Notes: generated from the letters alone by a model not told the origin. A stretch of DNA of 59,132 nt from Chitinophaga pinensis (GCA_943329105.2 CALQCP020000001.1:1-59132); one strand, 5' to 3'. Positions 44,733 to 53,434 are shown, counted from the stretch's first letter. Made by a program: numbers and translations.

Positions 44733-46006
44733 GGATCTGCCAGGCCGGCCCGTATGTGTTCGATGCGGAGTAGTAACTCCGTGGAAGGCATAAAGCCTGA
44801 CACTGCCATCGAAACACAGGTGGCTGACAGATCATCCGCACGTGGGCGCGCGTTCGGGTTGAGCGCTCCAGCATCAAGCGCGGCCGCATAGCAGCGTCCC
44901 GCGTCCTCGGTATCACCAAGCAATTGATACCCGTCGGCAAGTGAACGCCATGAGGCGGCGCGGCGCAAATTCACAATGGTTTCGGCACGCGCCTCGAATT
45001 CTGCGCGCAACCGTTGCAATTCGACGCGAGCCGCGTTCGTGTCACCCATGCGGATACGCGATTTGGCAACAATCACCCCAAACAAGGCAGTGTCTTCAGG
45101 AAGAAACACCGTGGCTCGAAAGAGTTCCGAGGCGCGGTCGAGTTGCAGCGTTGCTAATTCCTTGTAGCCGTGAGCAAATAGCACGTCGGCCAACTGCACG
45201 TGGCACTTGACCTGCAGGTCCAAGGGCAGCCCCGGAAACGCGGCGCTCAAGGCCTTCAACGCACGCTCCCGACGAGATGCATCATCGACAACCCGGTCCA
45301 TCCAAGCCAAGTATCCATCGATCCCGCCACGAACCAAATCGAAATTCATGGTGGCAATCGCCTGATCAAACACATCTGCCTGCGCATCGAGTTGCGACTC
45401 CGGGAGTTTGGCTGTTCGTTCCGCTTCGATGCGACCGCGCTCCGCTTGTCGATCCGAGGAAACAGTTGCATACGCCTTGCCCTCATCGCCGAGCTTGACA
45501 TAGATCCGGGCGACCTCCGTGTCAACGAAGTCTTTACCCCACGTGCTTTCGCCCACATCCACTCGGAGTGCGCGAGCGGCACACTGACGGGCCTTATCAC
45601 CCTGGCCGAGCGCTGCATAACGCTGGCCGAGCAACGCGATGACATTTCCTTGGCGCCATCCCTGCATCTGGTCAGCGAGTTGTGCCGCTTGGTCAAGGAG
45701 ACCAAGCTCAAGGCACGCCTGCACAACCGCCTCCTGAACGCGGGATCGATCCCGCTCGTGCGGATCGATGGGCATTCGCGAAGCAACTGCAAATGCGGTC
45801 GCAAGCAGTGAAGTACGGGATCTCGTCAATTCGGCAGTTGCAGGCGAAACGGTTGCCCCGGAGGCCTTCGCAGTACTCAAGGATGCCGACGCTCCATGCT
45901 CTAAGCGATCCTTGGTGCTCCCCGACGAACACGCTACAGGCAGTGCCCCCAGTACCACTATGACCAAAGTCGCAAAGCTGAGAAGTCGGGTGTAGGACAT
46001 GTTCAT
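44726..46006 (-). CDS. TPR-like lipoprotein between beta-helix protein and receptor
   Basis: A 426-residue lipoprotein (signal RLLSFATLVIVVLGALPVAC with lipobox LPVAC) that is mostly helical, with TPR-like pairs such as DQAAQLADQMQGWRQGNVIA and GQRYAALGQGDKARQCAARA. It probably forms a solenoid at the inner face of the outer membrane. ATG 46006 is preferred; an upstream TTG and an ATG at 46000 are possible. It lies between the beta-helix gene (102-base gap) and the receptor gene, which it overlaps. A scaffold or partner role for the receptor is inference from position. Confidence 0.75.
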   Translation of the reverse strand: MNMSYTRLLSFATLVIVVLGALPVACSSGSTKDRLEHGASASLSTAKASGATVSPATAELTRSRTSLLATAFAVASRMPIDPHERDRSRVQEAVVQACLELGLLDQAAQLADQMQGWRQGNVIALLGQRYAALGQGDKARQCAARALRVDVGESTWGKDFVDTEVARIYVKLGDEGKAYATVSSDRQAERGRIEAERTAKLPESQLDAQADVFDQAIATMNFDLVRGGIDGYLAWMDRVVDDASRRERALKALSAAFPGLPLDLQVKCHVQLADVLFAHGYKELATLQLDRASELFRATVFLPEDTALFGVIVAKSRIRMGDTNAARVELQRLRAEFEARAETIVNLRRAASWRSLADGYQLLGDTEDAGRCYAAALDAGALNPNARPRADDLSATCVSMAVSGFMPSTELLLRIEHIRAGLADPW

Positions 46007-46108
46007 GGACCCCAAGTAAAGAAGTCAGAGGCGTCTGGTGGAGAGAAACTCTCCTCCACCAGACGCCCCTCGATCAAACAATTCTACCGATCACTCAACC
46101 CATCCAAC

Positions 46109-47815
46109 TTACGGGCATGCGCCCCAAGCACCGAGCAAGCTACCCAAGTCAGAACCCCCTACGGCGCCATCGCCATCGATGTCGCCGAAGCCAGAGCCGC
46201 CCCAGGCGCCGAGCAACAACCCAAGGTCCGGACCGCCAACTACGCGGTCACCGTTCAAGTCTGCCAAGCAAGCAGCCGCGCAGTTTGAAGAGGTGTAGCC
46301 GTACTGCGATGCAGCAGTCCAACCACAGAGCCAGTTATCCGTGCTACTGAAGGCACCACGATAGTTGGTAGCGGTCAAGAAGCTAGTGGCCGGAGTTGTA
46401 CCCACGCTGGTGGCTGCATCGTTGCGGGCGAGTGGGTCAAGGAAGATCACTGGCTGAACAATCACTGAGCCGTTAGTCACATTGGGACCACGAGTGATAG
46501 AAGCAATCGGCGATGCACTGGCAAGAACGTTGTTGTTTGCCGGTGCAAAGACGCCGCGAGCAGAAGCCTCGGTGTAAGCGGCAGCGTTGGTGTTGTTATA
46601 GAACACGGTATCAGTGAACTGAATCAGATTGCCGCTTGTCTGCGAGCGGTACGCCAGTGCAGGGTCAGCAAACGGGTTCACGGCGGAGTACACGTTGTAG
46701 GCCGTGGTCCAAGTGTTAGCCCACGTCGGAGTTCCGTTGTAACCGTAGCCAGTTTGACCGCCGGTGGCTTCGCCATCGGTGTTGTCATTCTTGATGACTG
46801 CATTACCAGTATCCATGAAGATGCAGTTATTCAACTGCGCACGGGCGTTGTCACGCCACTTGGTGGCGATCTTGCCGCTCAACGGCTGGCCGATCACAGT
46901 CATGTTGTACAGAGCCATGGTGGTTACTGGCTGAGCGTCGGACTTCTCCGCGCCGTCAAACTCCATTGCCGAGTCCGGGAAACCCGAACCCGCCGCGGCA
47001 CCAACAACCGAGTAACCAGAAACGATCAGACCAAACTGATGCTGACCGCGATGTCCTTGATCGATGTCAAAGGAATCGTCTCCAATGTTCCAAATGCTGA
47101 AGTACTTGATGCCGACGCATCCACCCCAGATTTCAATGCCGTCATCGACGTTATTCATGATGTCGATGTGATCGATAGTAGTGTCACGACCAACGCCACC
47201 GAGCGAAAGGCCATTCAACTCATTGCCAAGGCCAATCACCTTGCCACCGTAGCGCAGGGAACAAAACCGAAGCGATCCGCTGCTGTCGTTGTCATTGCCG
47301 CCACCGTAGAAAGTGCGCGTGTCGCCAGCGCCGGATCCGATCAGACCTTCCATGTTGGCGTAATTGCCCGCGTTCGGCGCGGCCGTATTGGTGGAAACAG
47401 CGCCCGCCCCGTACTTACCGATGAAGGCGTTGCCACAGATGGTGAGGTTGCCCCACTCGTTGGCAACCGCACGCCATTGTCCGCGCGGGTTGGTGGCGTT
47501 CCAGGTCAAGTAGTCGACCTTGGAAGTGAAGATGATTGGCTCCTGCGCAGTACCGACGCAGTTCAGGCGGGCGTCGCGAGTGACGGCGAGCGAACCACCA
47601 GTGTCACTGGCGATGATCGTTCCGGCCTCAATGGTCAGCGTGGCACCGTTGGTGAGGTAGCGGGCGCCTTGCAGGTTGTAGACGTTGTTCTTCGTCCAAG
47701 TAGTCGAGACGGTGATGTCCGACGACACCAATACTTCGGCGGCACCGGCAACGCTGCCGATCATCGAAGCGCTGATAGCGGCAGAGATTGCGAGTGTGTT
47801 CTTTGCAGTCTTCAT
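46109..47815 (-). CDS. Secreted beta-helix protein with dockerin-like C-terminus
   Basis: A 568-residue protein with signal peptide (LAISAAISASMIGSVAGA). The body is a right-handed beta-helix-like protein of a widespread family that I recognise by TLTIEAGTIIA, LAVTRDARLNCVGTAQEPII, LRYGGKVIGLGNELNGLSLG, DDGIEIWGGCVGIKYFSIWN and GDDSFDIDQGHRGQ. It is common in Proteobacteria and Bacteroidota next to TonB-dependent receptors; function unknown. Residues 516-568 are two dockerin-like repeats (CLADLNGDRVVGGPDLGLLL; DIDGDGAVGGSDLGSLLG), each with a calcium-loop-like DxNGDxxV/DxDGDG start and LLGAWG, ending ACP. This module is typical of Phycisphaerales and is added to a family that elsewhere lacks it. 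No cohesin is visible in the window. Confidence 0.88.
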   Translation of the reverse strand: MKTAKNTLAISAAISASMIGSVAGAAEVLVSSDITVSTTWTKNNVYNLQGARYLTNGATLTIEAGTIIASDTGGSLAVTRDARLNCVGTAQEPIIFTSKVDYLTWNATNPRGQWRAVANEWGNLTICGNAFIGKYGAGAVSTNTAAPNAGNYANMEGLIGSGAGDTRTFYGGGNDNDSSGSLRFCSLRYGGKVIGLGNELNGLSLGGVGRDTTIDHIDIMNNVDDGIEIWGGCVGIKYFSIWNIGDDSFDIDQGHRGQHQFGLIVSGYSVVGAAAGSGFPDSAMEFDGAEKSDAQPVTTMALYNMTVIGQPLSGKIATKWRDNARAQLNNCIFMDTGNAVIKNDNTDGEATGGQTGYGYNGTPTWANTWTTAYNVYSAVNPFADPALAYRSQTSGNLIQFTDTVFYNNTNAAAYTEASARGVFAPANNNVLASASPIASITRGPNVTNGSVIVQPVIFLDPLARNDAATSVGTTPATSFLTATNYRGAFSSTDNWLCGWTAASQYGYTSSNCAAACLADLNGDRVVGGPDLGLLLGAWGGSGFGDIDGDGAVGGSDLGSLLGAWGACP

Positions 47816-47871
47816 AGGATCAAATCTTTCTTGGTAGAAATTTCTCAGCCGAATTCAGGGCGACAGCATCA

Positions 47872-47964
47872 AACGGTGACCTATCGCGAAGGAGACAAAT
47901 CAATTCTGCTCCAAATATGTTTCCTTCGCGCTATGTGTTCTACGAAAGCACCGTTCATATTTGG
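47872..47964 (-). promoter_or_regulatory. Candidate structured leader RNA (pseudoknot) of the beta-helix gene
   Basis: On the minus strand, reading towards the beta-helix gene, three perfect stems interleave. A is CCAAATATG (47956-47964) with CATATTTGG (47911-47919). B is AACGGTG (47949-47955) with CACCGTT (47872-47878). C is GCGAAGGA (47922-47929) with TCCTTCGC (47886-47893). C nests in B, while the second strand of A lies in the loop of C, a pseudoknot. A and B are contiguous and could stack. A competing hairpin (GTTCA 47965-47969 with TGAAC 47953-47957) would break A and B. The element ends 56 bases before the ATG. The remaining bases of the 277-base gap to 48092 hold nothing else I can support. 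Not a riboswitch I recognise. Confidence 0.5.
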
Positions 47965-48092
47965 TGAACTTCGTGTTGCCTTCTGGGACTTCTGCAAATT
48001 GCACCTAGATTCATGCGTAAACAGGCGTCGCTTAACAGTATCTGAATGGTTGCCTAAACCACTTCTGAACCAAACTATGTCTGTCCCAGGGC

Positions 48093-49535
48093 TTAGCGCT
48101 TGCTCTTGGACGCGCGCTCAACCTGTTCGATGTAACGAGCAATGTCATCGCGTGGCTTCAGTGACTGCGCATCACGCAGTAGCGGCAGCGCCTCGGTGAA
48201 CCTCCCTTGCGCAACGAACACCTGCGCAATCTTGACCTTGGCATTGGCAGCGAAGGCGTCGATGCGCGCCGCGCGTTCGTAATAGAGGATCGCCTTGTCG
48301 GGCTGAGAGGCGCGGTTGTAGTGTTGACCGAGCAGCATGAGTGCTTCGCCGTCAAGAGGATCCAGCGCAATGACCTCTTCAAGGACGGTGGCAGTTTCTG
48401 CATCGCCAGCACCGCTGTTCATGGTCAGGCGTGCCTGTAACTTCAACACCTTGCGGCGGTCGGTGTCACTGAGCGTGTCGTTCCAGTTGGCCTTTACATG
48501 GGTTAGTAGCGTCTTGGATTGCAGCAACCCACCGCGCGCAGCAAGCATCTCGGCCGCACGAATCGACCGCGAAACCGGCTGCGTCGGATTCTTGGTGATG
48601 GCTCGGTCGTAAGCACTCAGCGCCATGTCCGGAAGGGCTTCAGAAACATAAATATCTCCGAGCGTAAACAGGCTGTCCACCGTGGACTTGCCTATGGAAT
48701 CAAGCGCTTCCAGATTGACAGCCGCCTTCATTGGCTGCTTCAGACCCAGGTAGGTGTGTGCTTGCAGCAGCCAGAAATCCGCCTTGTCGGGGTAATTGGT
48801 GATCAGCACATCCAGCAGACTGGCGGCGTCTTCGTACTTCGCTTGCTTGAACACAGAGCGGGTCAGCCCCAGGCGCCACTCCACGTTGTCAGGCTGAAGC
48901 AGAAGTGCGTTGCGGTACGCCGCCTCGGACGGCTGGTAGTCACCCCGCGCCGAGTGGCAGAAGCCAAGCAGCCCGTACGAGTATGCGTCAGCGCCGCCCA
49001 GCTCAATCATCTTGTTGAATGCGGCAATTGCTGCTTCGTACTGGCTCTTGCGCGTGCAGATCAGGCCAATACTGCGGTAGGCGCGCCGGAAGTTGGGGAA
49101 CTTGGCCACTGCGTTTCGGTAATTCACCAACGCATCGTCGATCTTGTCTTGCTGAAATTGCACGCCGCCCAGCGTCAGGTCAATGACCGCCGAGACCTCC
49201 GGACGGACGGACTCCTTCAGAAGCGTCTCCGCGGCCGGGAGTTCCTCGGCCATCAGTTGCCGCACCAGTTCCAAGAGAGCCATGTCATCCTGAGCAATGC
49301 GAGGCTCTATGTCCGCACTCACGCCGTAGCCACCAATGAATGACTTCTGGAATCCCGGATCGTTCCAAATCACCGCGAGGTCTGGCTGCGAAATCTTCAT
49401 GGATGGCGGCGGCGCTTCGCCACCCACCCCGGCTGGGGCATTGGCCATGGACACGCAGGGCGCAGCACCCAACGCAGTGACTGCAATCAGGAGTCGGGCA
49501 ACAGATCGAATGTGTGCTGTAGTGTCAGAAGTCAT
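48093..49535 (-). CDS. Periplasmic TPR protein of the TonB operon
   Basis: A 480-residue protein with a signal peptide (LLIAVTALGAAPCVSMANA) and at least eight tetratricopeptide repeats (RRAYRSIGLICTRKSQYEAA, DAYSYGLLGFCHSARGDYQP, ALMLLGQHYNRASQPDKAIL and others). TPR proteins close TonB/ExbBD operons of the DUF3450/TtpC type, where the Vibrio homologue is needed for function of the TonB2 system. It starts three bases after the TonB stop. It is the last gene of the energising operon, ahead of the structured leader. The partner protein is unknown. Confidence 0.85.
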   Translation of the reverse strand: MTSDTTAHIRSVARLLIAVTALGAAPCVSMANAPAGVGGEAPPPSMKISQPDLAVIWNDPGFQKSFIGGYGVSADIEPRIAQDDMALLELVRQLMAEELPAAETLLKESVRPEVSAVIDLTLGGVQFQQDKIDDALVNYRNAVAKFPNFRRAYRSIGLICTRKSQYEAAIAAFNKMIELGGADAYSYGLLGFCHSARGDYQPSEAAYRNALLLQPDNVEWRLGLTRSVFKQAKYEDAASLLDVLITNYPDKADFWLLQAHTYLGLKQPMKAAVNLEALDSIGKSTVDSLFTLGDIYVSEALPDMALSAYDRAITKNPTQPVSRSIRAAEMLAARGGLLQSKTLLTHVKANWNDTLSDTDRRKVLKLQARLTMNSGAGDAETATVLEEVIALDPLDGEALMLLGQHYNRASQPDKAILYYERAARIDAFAANAKVKIAQVFVAQGRFTEALPLLRDAQSLKPRDDIARYIEQVERASKSKR

Positions 49536-49538
49536 GTG

Positions 49539-50261
49539 TTAACTCGGTTGAAAGCGAATCGGTACGCGCATACGACAACTCACGCGCTGGCCAGCTTTGA
49601 TGGCTGGCTCAAATTTCCATTGACGCACAGCAGCAAGTGCGGGCGCCTCAAATTGTGGGTGTGATGATTTCTCCACGCGCGGATTCACCACACGACCCGT
49701 GTCATCAACAATGAAGATCAGCGTCACCACGCCCTCAACGTTGCGCGCACGCATTTCTGACGGATAGGCGCCCGCCACTTGGTGAACGGGGCGCGGACGC
49801 TGGTCGATCTCCGACATGCTGAACGCGCCCTGAAATTCCTGCTCGCCACCGCCAGCCTTGCCGGTTCCACCAATTCGGCCACCCGATGACAGCGAGGCAC
49901 CACCACCGAAATCCGAGGCGCCCCCGGCGCCGGCGCCATTGAGTGCCTGTTCCAACGCGCCCAAACTTGCAGAGTCCAGCGCCGGCGCATCATTGGAATC
50001 AGACGGCGTGTCAACCGCTGCCAGCACCTGATTGGGATCAGGCGGCGCGTCGGTAGGAGCCTTGAGGTCCGGCTGAACAACTTCCTTCTCTTCCTCAACT
50101 TTGTCTTTGTCCTTCTGGACATCTTCATTCAAGAGCTCAACATCGCGCCGGCTTGATTGAACGGTCTCGTCACTGAGAAACAAAATTCCACCAAAGGTAA
50201 TGATCACCGCGTGCACCAACAGTGCACCAACAATGCAGAGAATGATCTTGGTCTTGCTCAC
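49539..50261 (-). CDS. TonB energy transducer
   Basis: A 240-residue TonB. One N-terminal membrane helix (IILCIVGALLVHAVIITFGG) with the conserved Ser/His-like face, an acidic/proline-poor linker (EDVQKDKDKVEEEKEVVQ and a Gly/Ser-rich segment instead of the usual Pro-Lys repeats), and the C-terminal TonB domain (about 155-240: YPSEMRARNVEGVVTLIFIV, AVRQWKFEPAIKAGQRV). It carries the energy of the ExbB/ExbD motor to outer-membrane receptors. The short, not proline-rich linker suggests a span smaller than that of the E. coli protein. Its start overlaps the ExbD stop by four bases. Confidence 0.92.
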   Translation of the reverse strand: MSKTKIILCIVGALLVHAVIITFGGILFLSDETVQSSRRDVELLNEDVQKDKDKVEEEKEVVQPDLKAPTDAPPDPNQVLAAVDTPSDSNDAPALDSASLGALEQALNGAGAGGASDFGGGASLSSGGRIGGTGKAGGGEQEFQGAFSMSEIDQRPRPVHQVAGAYPSEMRARNVEGVVTLIFIVDDTGRVVNPRVEKSSHPQFEAPALAAVRQWKFEPAIKAGQRVSCRMRVPIRFQPS

Positions 50262-50689
50262 TTCTTGTCTGTATTGATGCCGACCTTGGCGATACCAATC
50301 TTGCGGACTTCATCCAGAACACCCACTACGAACTTGAAGTCCGCGTTGCCATCGCTGTTGATAATCACCTTGGGATCCTTGGCAACCACCTTGTAGGTCT
50401 GCAACTTCATGGGCAACTGTGCCAGCGAAATCTTGTCTTTGTTGAAGAAGATCTCGCCCTTTTCATTCACGCTAATAGTGACCGCCTTGTCCAATTCAGA
50501 CTGCTCGCCCAGCGACTGCGCGGTGGTTGCACCGGGCAACGCCACTTGCACGCCCTGATTTTTGGACATGCTCAGCGAGACCATGATGAACGTGGCCAGC
50601 AGAAAGAAGATGATGTCGATCAACGGAATGATCTCAATGCGCGCGCCCTTCTTCTTGCCGCGCCGCATTCCGCCGCCGCCGCCGGCCAT
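50258..50689 (-). CDS. ExbD/TolR family protein
   Basis: A 143-residue protein. The short basic N-terminus (RRGKKKGARIEIIPL) leads into one membrane helix, LIDIIFFLLATFIMVS, with the essential Asp at its start, then a periplasmic domain of the ExbD type (VTISVNEKGEIFFNKDKISL; VIINSDGNADFKFVVGVLDE). It forms the proton-dependent motor with the ExbB-like protein. It starts one base after the ExbB-like stop and overlaps TonB. Confidence 0.93.
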   Translation of the reverse strand: MAGGGGGMRRGKKKGARIEIIPLIDIIFFLLATFIMVSLSMSKNQGVQVALPGATTAQSLGEQSELDKAVTISVNEKGEIFFNKDKISLAQLPMKLQTYKVVAKDPKVIINSDGNADFKFVVGVLDEVRKIGIAKVGINTDKK

Positions 50690-50690
50690 C

Positions 50691-52214
50691 TCAGGATCCT
50701 CCCAGCGACGTTGAGGTCCCGTGGTACGGATCGACTCGCAACGTTAACTCTTCCTCTTCCGCTTCCGCTTCTTCTTGAGCGCGCTTGGTTGCTGCAGCGC
50801 CGCGCGGATGAGTCTCCACCAACAACTTCAACTGCTCACCGGCTGCCAGCATTTCCGTCTCAATGCCTTCGATGCGGTTGTTGAGGTAATTGAATGGCAA
50901 CAGCGAAGTAATGGCGATCACCAGTCCGAAGGCGGTAGCGATCAGCGCCTCGGAAATACCTCCAGTGATGGCGCCCGGCGAACTGAGGTCGCCGCCGATC
51001 GAGGAGAATGACGCCATCATGCCCGTCACCGTTCCCAGCAGTCCAAGAAGTGGCGCCAAGGTAATGACCGTGTCCAGGATGGCAATGCCGCGTCGATAGC
51101 GCTTCAGCGCGCGTGTCTCTGCGTACACCAAGGCGTGACCCAACGATTGGTCGCGGTGTTCAAGCGCATAGCCAAGAGTGATGACCACTGCATCCTTGGA
51201 GTTCTTGGCAATCGCAATCGCGGCAGCGAGGTCGCCCTTGCCGACCTCTACAAAGAACTTCGCAATCGTCTTGGGGCTGCGCTTTCGTTGTTCGGTCAGC
51301 AGGAACAGCAGACGTTCCAGTACCACCGCTACCGCCGCTACTGACGCGAAGAGCAGCGGCCACATGATCGGTCCGCCCTTCTCAAAGATGTGCACGATGT
51401 TGGTCTTCTGTACCAGCGCCTTCAGCGCACCGCCGCGGGATGGATCAAGCGGTAGCGTTCCCTCACCCGAAGCGACCAGCGTGGCGATCGAGCCAGAGAG
51501 TTCCCCCTCCAGTTGGCGCACCAGCGGATTGACTGATCCAACCTGTGCAACAGCAATGCCCGCCATGCCGGAATCAGCGCGGAACAGCGCGATCGGTCCG
51601 ATCATGGCGAATTGCCCCTGCAACACTGCTCCCATGGTGTCCACGGAGACGCCCGCAAAGCGCATCCCACCGACCACATCAAAGAGCCGCTTGATGGTCA
51701 GTTCGGTAAATGTGGTCTGTCGAGCAAAGCGCTCCACCGGAGTGAGCGTCTTGTTTTCCACGGCTTGCTTGGCCTTTTCAACGGGCTCCGCATAGACCTG
51801 CATCTCACCCACACCAACTTTGGTTTCAAAGGTCCGGGCGTACTCATCAAGCAGACTGCCGATGTAACTCAGCTCATCTTGACGAACCTTCATCTCGGCC
51901 TTCAACGTGCCGATTTCCAACGCGCCGGCATCAACGAGGCGTTGCACCTTGTCGCCATCTTTGCGAAGTTGCACAACACCTTCTTCCAGCGAGGTGAGTT
52001 CCTGAGCGAGCGGCAACTTCTCAGCGGAGACCAGCGCGCGCACACTGTTGAGCTCGCCAATACTCTTGTTGAGCTCGCCCTCTGCGCTGCGCGATGCCTT
52101 GCCGATGGCCGGGTTGACCTCTGCAGGCTGCGCCGCTGGTGCCTGCGCGTGCGCAGCGCCAACTGCCAGAAGCGCTGCGGCTGCCATACGAATGGTTGAT
52201 TTGAGTGTCATCAT
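50691..52214 (-). CDS. TtpC-like MotA/TolQ/ExbB proton channel with periplasmic extension
   Basis: A 507-residue protein. After a signal-like helix, about 300 residues of periplasmic, partly coiled-coil sequence (for example EVNPAIGKASRSAEGELNKS) precede an ExbB channel module (about 310-490) with TM1 GGPIMWPLLFASVAAVAVVL and the conserved pair of helices LAPLLGLLGTVTGMMASFSS and ALIATAFGLVIAITSLLPFN. This extended form matches TtpC of the Vibrio TonB2 system. In those operons a short ExbB follows; here it is missing and ExbD comes next. ATG 52214 overlaps the DUF3450 stop (ATGA). A longer in-frame start would overlap the previous gene by 115 bases and is not credible. Confidence 0.88.
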   Translation of the reverse strand: MMTLKSTIRMAAAALLAVGAAHAQAPAAQPAEVNPAIGKASRSAEGELNKSIGELNSVRALVSAEKLPLAQELTSLEEGVVQLRKDGDKVQRLVDAGALEIGTLKAEMKVRQDELSYIGSLLDEYARTFETKVGVGEMQVYAEPVEKAKQAVENKTLTPVERFARQTTFTELTIKRLFDVVGGMRFAGVSVDTMGAVLQGQFAMIGPIALFRADSGMAGIAVAQVGSVNPLVRQLEGELSGSIATLVASGEGTLPLDPSRGGALKALVQKTNIVHIFEKGGPIMWPLLFASVAAVAVVLERLLFLLTEQRKRSPKTIAKFFVEVGKGDLAAAIAIAKNSKDAVVITLGYALEHRDQSLGHALVYAETRALKRYRRGIAILDTVITLAPLLGLLGTVTGMMASFSSIGGDLSSPGAITGGISEALIATAFGLVIAITSLLPFNYLNNRIEGIETEMLAAGEQLKLLVETHPRGAAATKRAQEEAEAEEEELTLRVDPYHGTSTSLGGS

Positions 52215-53227
52215 TTGATTGTGATTGGAAGGGGGACGAAGGATGGCGTTTGTTTGCCCTGAATGATTTCCAACGCTTGCATGATCTGGTTTGACGTGGC
52301 AGCGGAAGCGGATTCCCACTTCCATCCATCCTCAGTGGGACGACCAATCCCAGCCAATCCGCGCGGACTGATGTAGTACGCCTGCGCTAGACCAACATAG
52401 AACACTTGCACCTCGCTGGATGAACCATCCGCGAGCGTTCGAATCTCATAGGAAACCGAAATTTCGCTGTTTGCCTTGTTCAATTCGTTGAGAATGCCCA
52501 GGACGTTCTGGAAGCGCTCGGCAGTGGACACGCGCGTATTCGTTGGGTCTGCAGGCATGCGCTGCATCAACGGCAGCAGCTTTGCACTGACTGGCTCGGG
52601 CATCATCTTGGCAAGTTTGCGCACCTGGTCTTCCATAGTGGTCACCGCGTCCGAAAGCTGCGCGGTGACGGCCTTGAGTTGATCGTTCTCCGCCACCAGT
52701 TCGTCGCGCTTCTTGTTGGACTCCACCACCGCCAATTCTGACTGGGTGATTCGATCCTTCAGGACGCCCACTTCCTTACCAACCAGTTCAATGCGCCCCT
52801 GCAGAATTTCTTTGCCCTGCTGCCAATCGTTGCGCTCCTTGGAAATGATCTGCTGCGTCTCGATCCACTTGTTCAAGGTCAATCGGGTCTCGTCGAGCGT
52901 GGCCGGCGGGGCTGGAGGCGCGGCGGGAGTTGCTGCCGGCGCAGTCTTGGGCTTCGCGGCAGTCCCGGAGGCCTTTGGCTTTTTGTCGCCTGGCTTGGCG
53001 GCCGGAGTTGGCTTGGTCGCCGGAGCGGGCGCGGTCTCCTTTGTTTCGGGCGCGGTCTCCTTGGCTTTGGGCGGGGTCTGCTTTGTTTCGGGCGCAGCGT
53101 CCTGCAGCGGCTGTGCGAATGCTGCGATCGGCTCAACCAGGAACGTGACAATGGCGACCGACGCCAATGCCATGATCCAATAGCGGCCGCGTTGCGCGAG
53201 GGCAGTCAGAAGTTTGGGACTATTCAT
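52211..53227 (-). CDS. DUF3450 periplasmic protein of the TonB operon
   Basis: A 338-residue protein with a signal peptide, a Pro/Thr/Lys/Ala-rich linker (about 40-105), a long coiled coil (about 110-215, KEVGVLKDRITQSELAVVES) and a C-terminal domain with DUF3450 features (FQNVLGILNELNKANSEISV; VFYVGLAQAYYISP). DUF3450 proteins stand at the head of TtpC/ExbBD/TonB operons in gammaproteobacteria; their function is unknown. The linker contains a 21-base tandem repeat. It starts divergent from the xylulokinase, 207 bases away. The stop overlaps the ExbB-like start. Confidence 0.85.
   Translation of the reverse strand: MNSPKLLTALAQRGRYWIMALASVAIVTFLVEPIAAFAQPLQDAAPETKQTPPKAKETAPETKETAPAPATKPTPAAKPGDKKPKASGTAAKPKTAPAATPAAPPAPPATLDETRLTLNKWIETQQIISKERNDWQQGKEILQGRIELVGKEVGVLKDRITQSELAVVESNKKRDELVAENDQLKAVTAQLSDAVTTMEDQVRKLAKMMPEPVSAKLLPLMQRMPADPTNTRVSTAERFQNVLGILNELNKANSEISVSYEIRTLADGSSSEVQVFYVGLAQAYYISPRGLAGIGRPTEDGWKWESASAATSNQIMQALEIIQGKQTPSFVPLPITIK
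53034..53096. repeat. Three 21-base tandem repeats in the DUF3450 linker
   Basis: Units start at 53034, 53055 and 53076. The first and third differ at two positions, the middle one is more diverged. Each encodes seven residues of the ETKxTAP type, so the linker can change length in frame. Confidence 0.85.
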
Positions 53228-53241
53228 GGTTCATCAGCCTT

Positions 53242-53258
53242 CGCCCAGAGCCTGGGCG
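53242..53258. promoter_or_regulatory. Hairpin/palindrome before the TonB operon
   Basis: CGCCCAG-AGC-CTGGGCG, a perfect 7-bp stem with a 3-base loop, 14 bases upstream of the DUF3450 start codon. It could be an operator or a hairpin at the start of the mRNA. The rest of the 207-base divergent region contains no clear promoter. Confidence 0.4.
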
Positions 53259-53434
53259 TTGCAAGTGCGAAGTGGGGCAAAGCCGCGTGCGCGACACCCC
53301 ATCCGTGGCCGAGAGGCTATGGATCACGCATATCCCGTCTGTAAGGGTTTGGTTCAGATTGTGTTAGCGCCCGCCAATTGGGCCCCCAGAGGCCGGAATC
53401 CAGCCCCACCCTGCCTCGCGTACACCACCAATTG

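Noticed and set aside
46754..48199. Long open frame on the plus strand opposite the beta-helix gene (481 codons)
   Set aside because: It is antisense to a gene with clear family motifs, runs through the leader element into the TPR gene and shows no domain or ribosome site.
48519..49343. Plus-strand open frame of 274 codons opposite the TPR gene
   Set aside because: Antisense shadow of repeated TPR codons.
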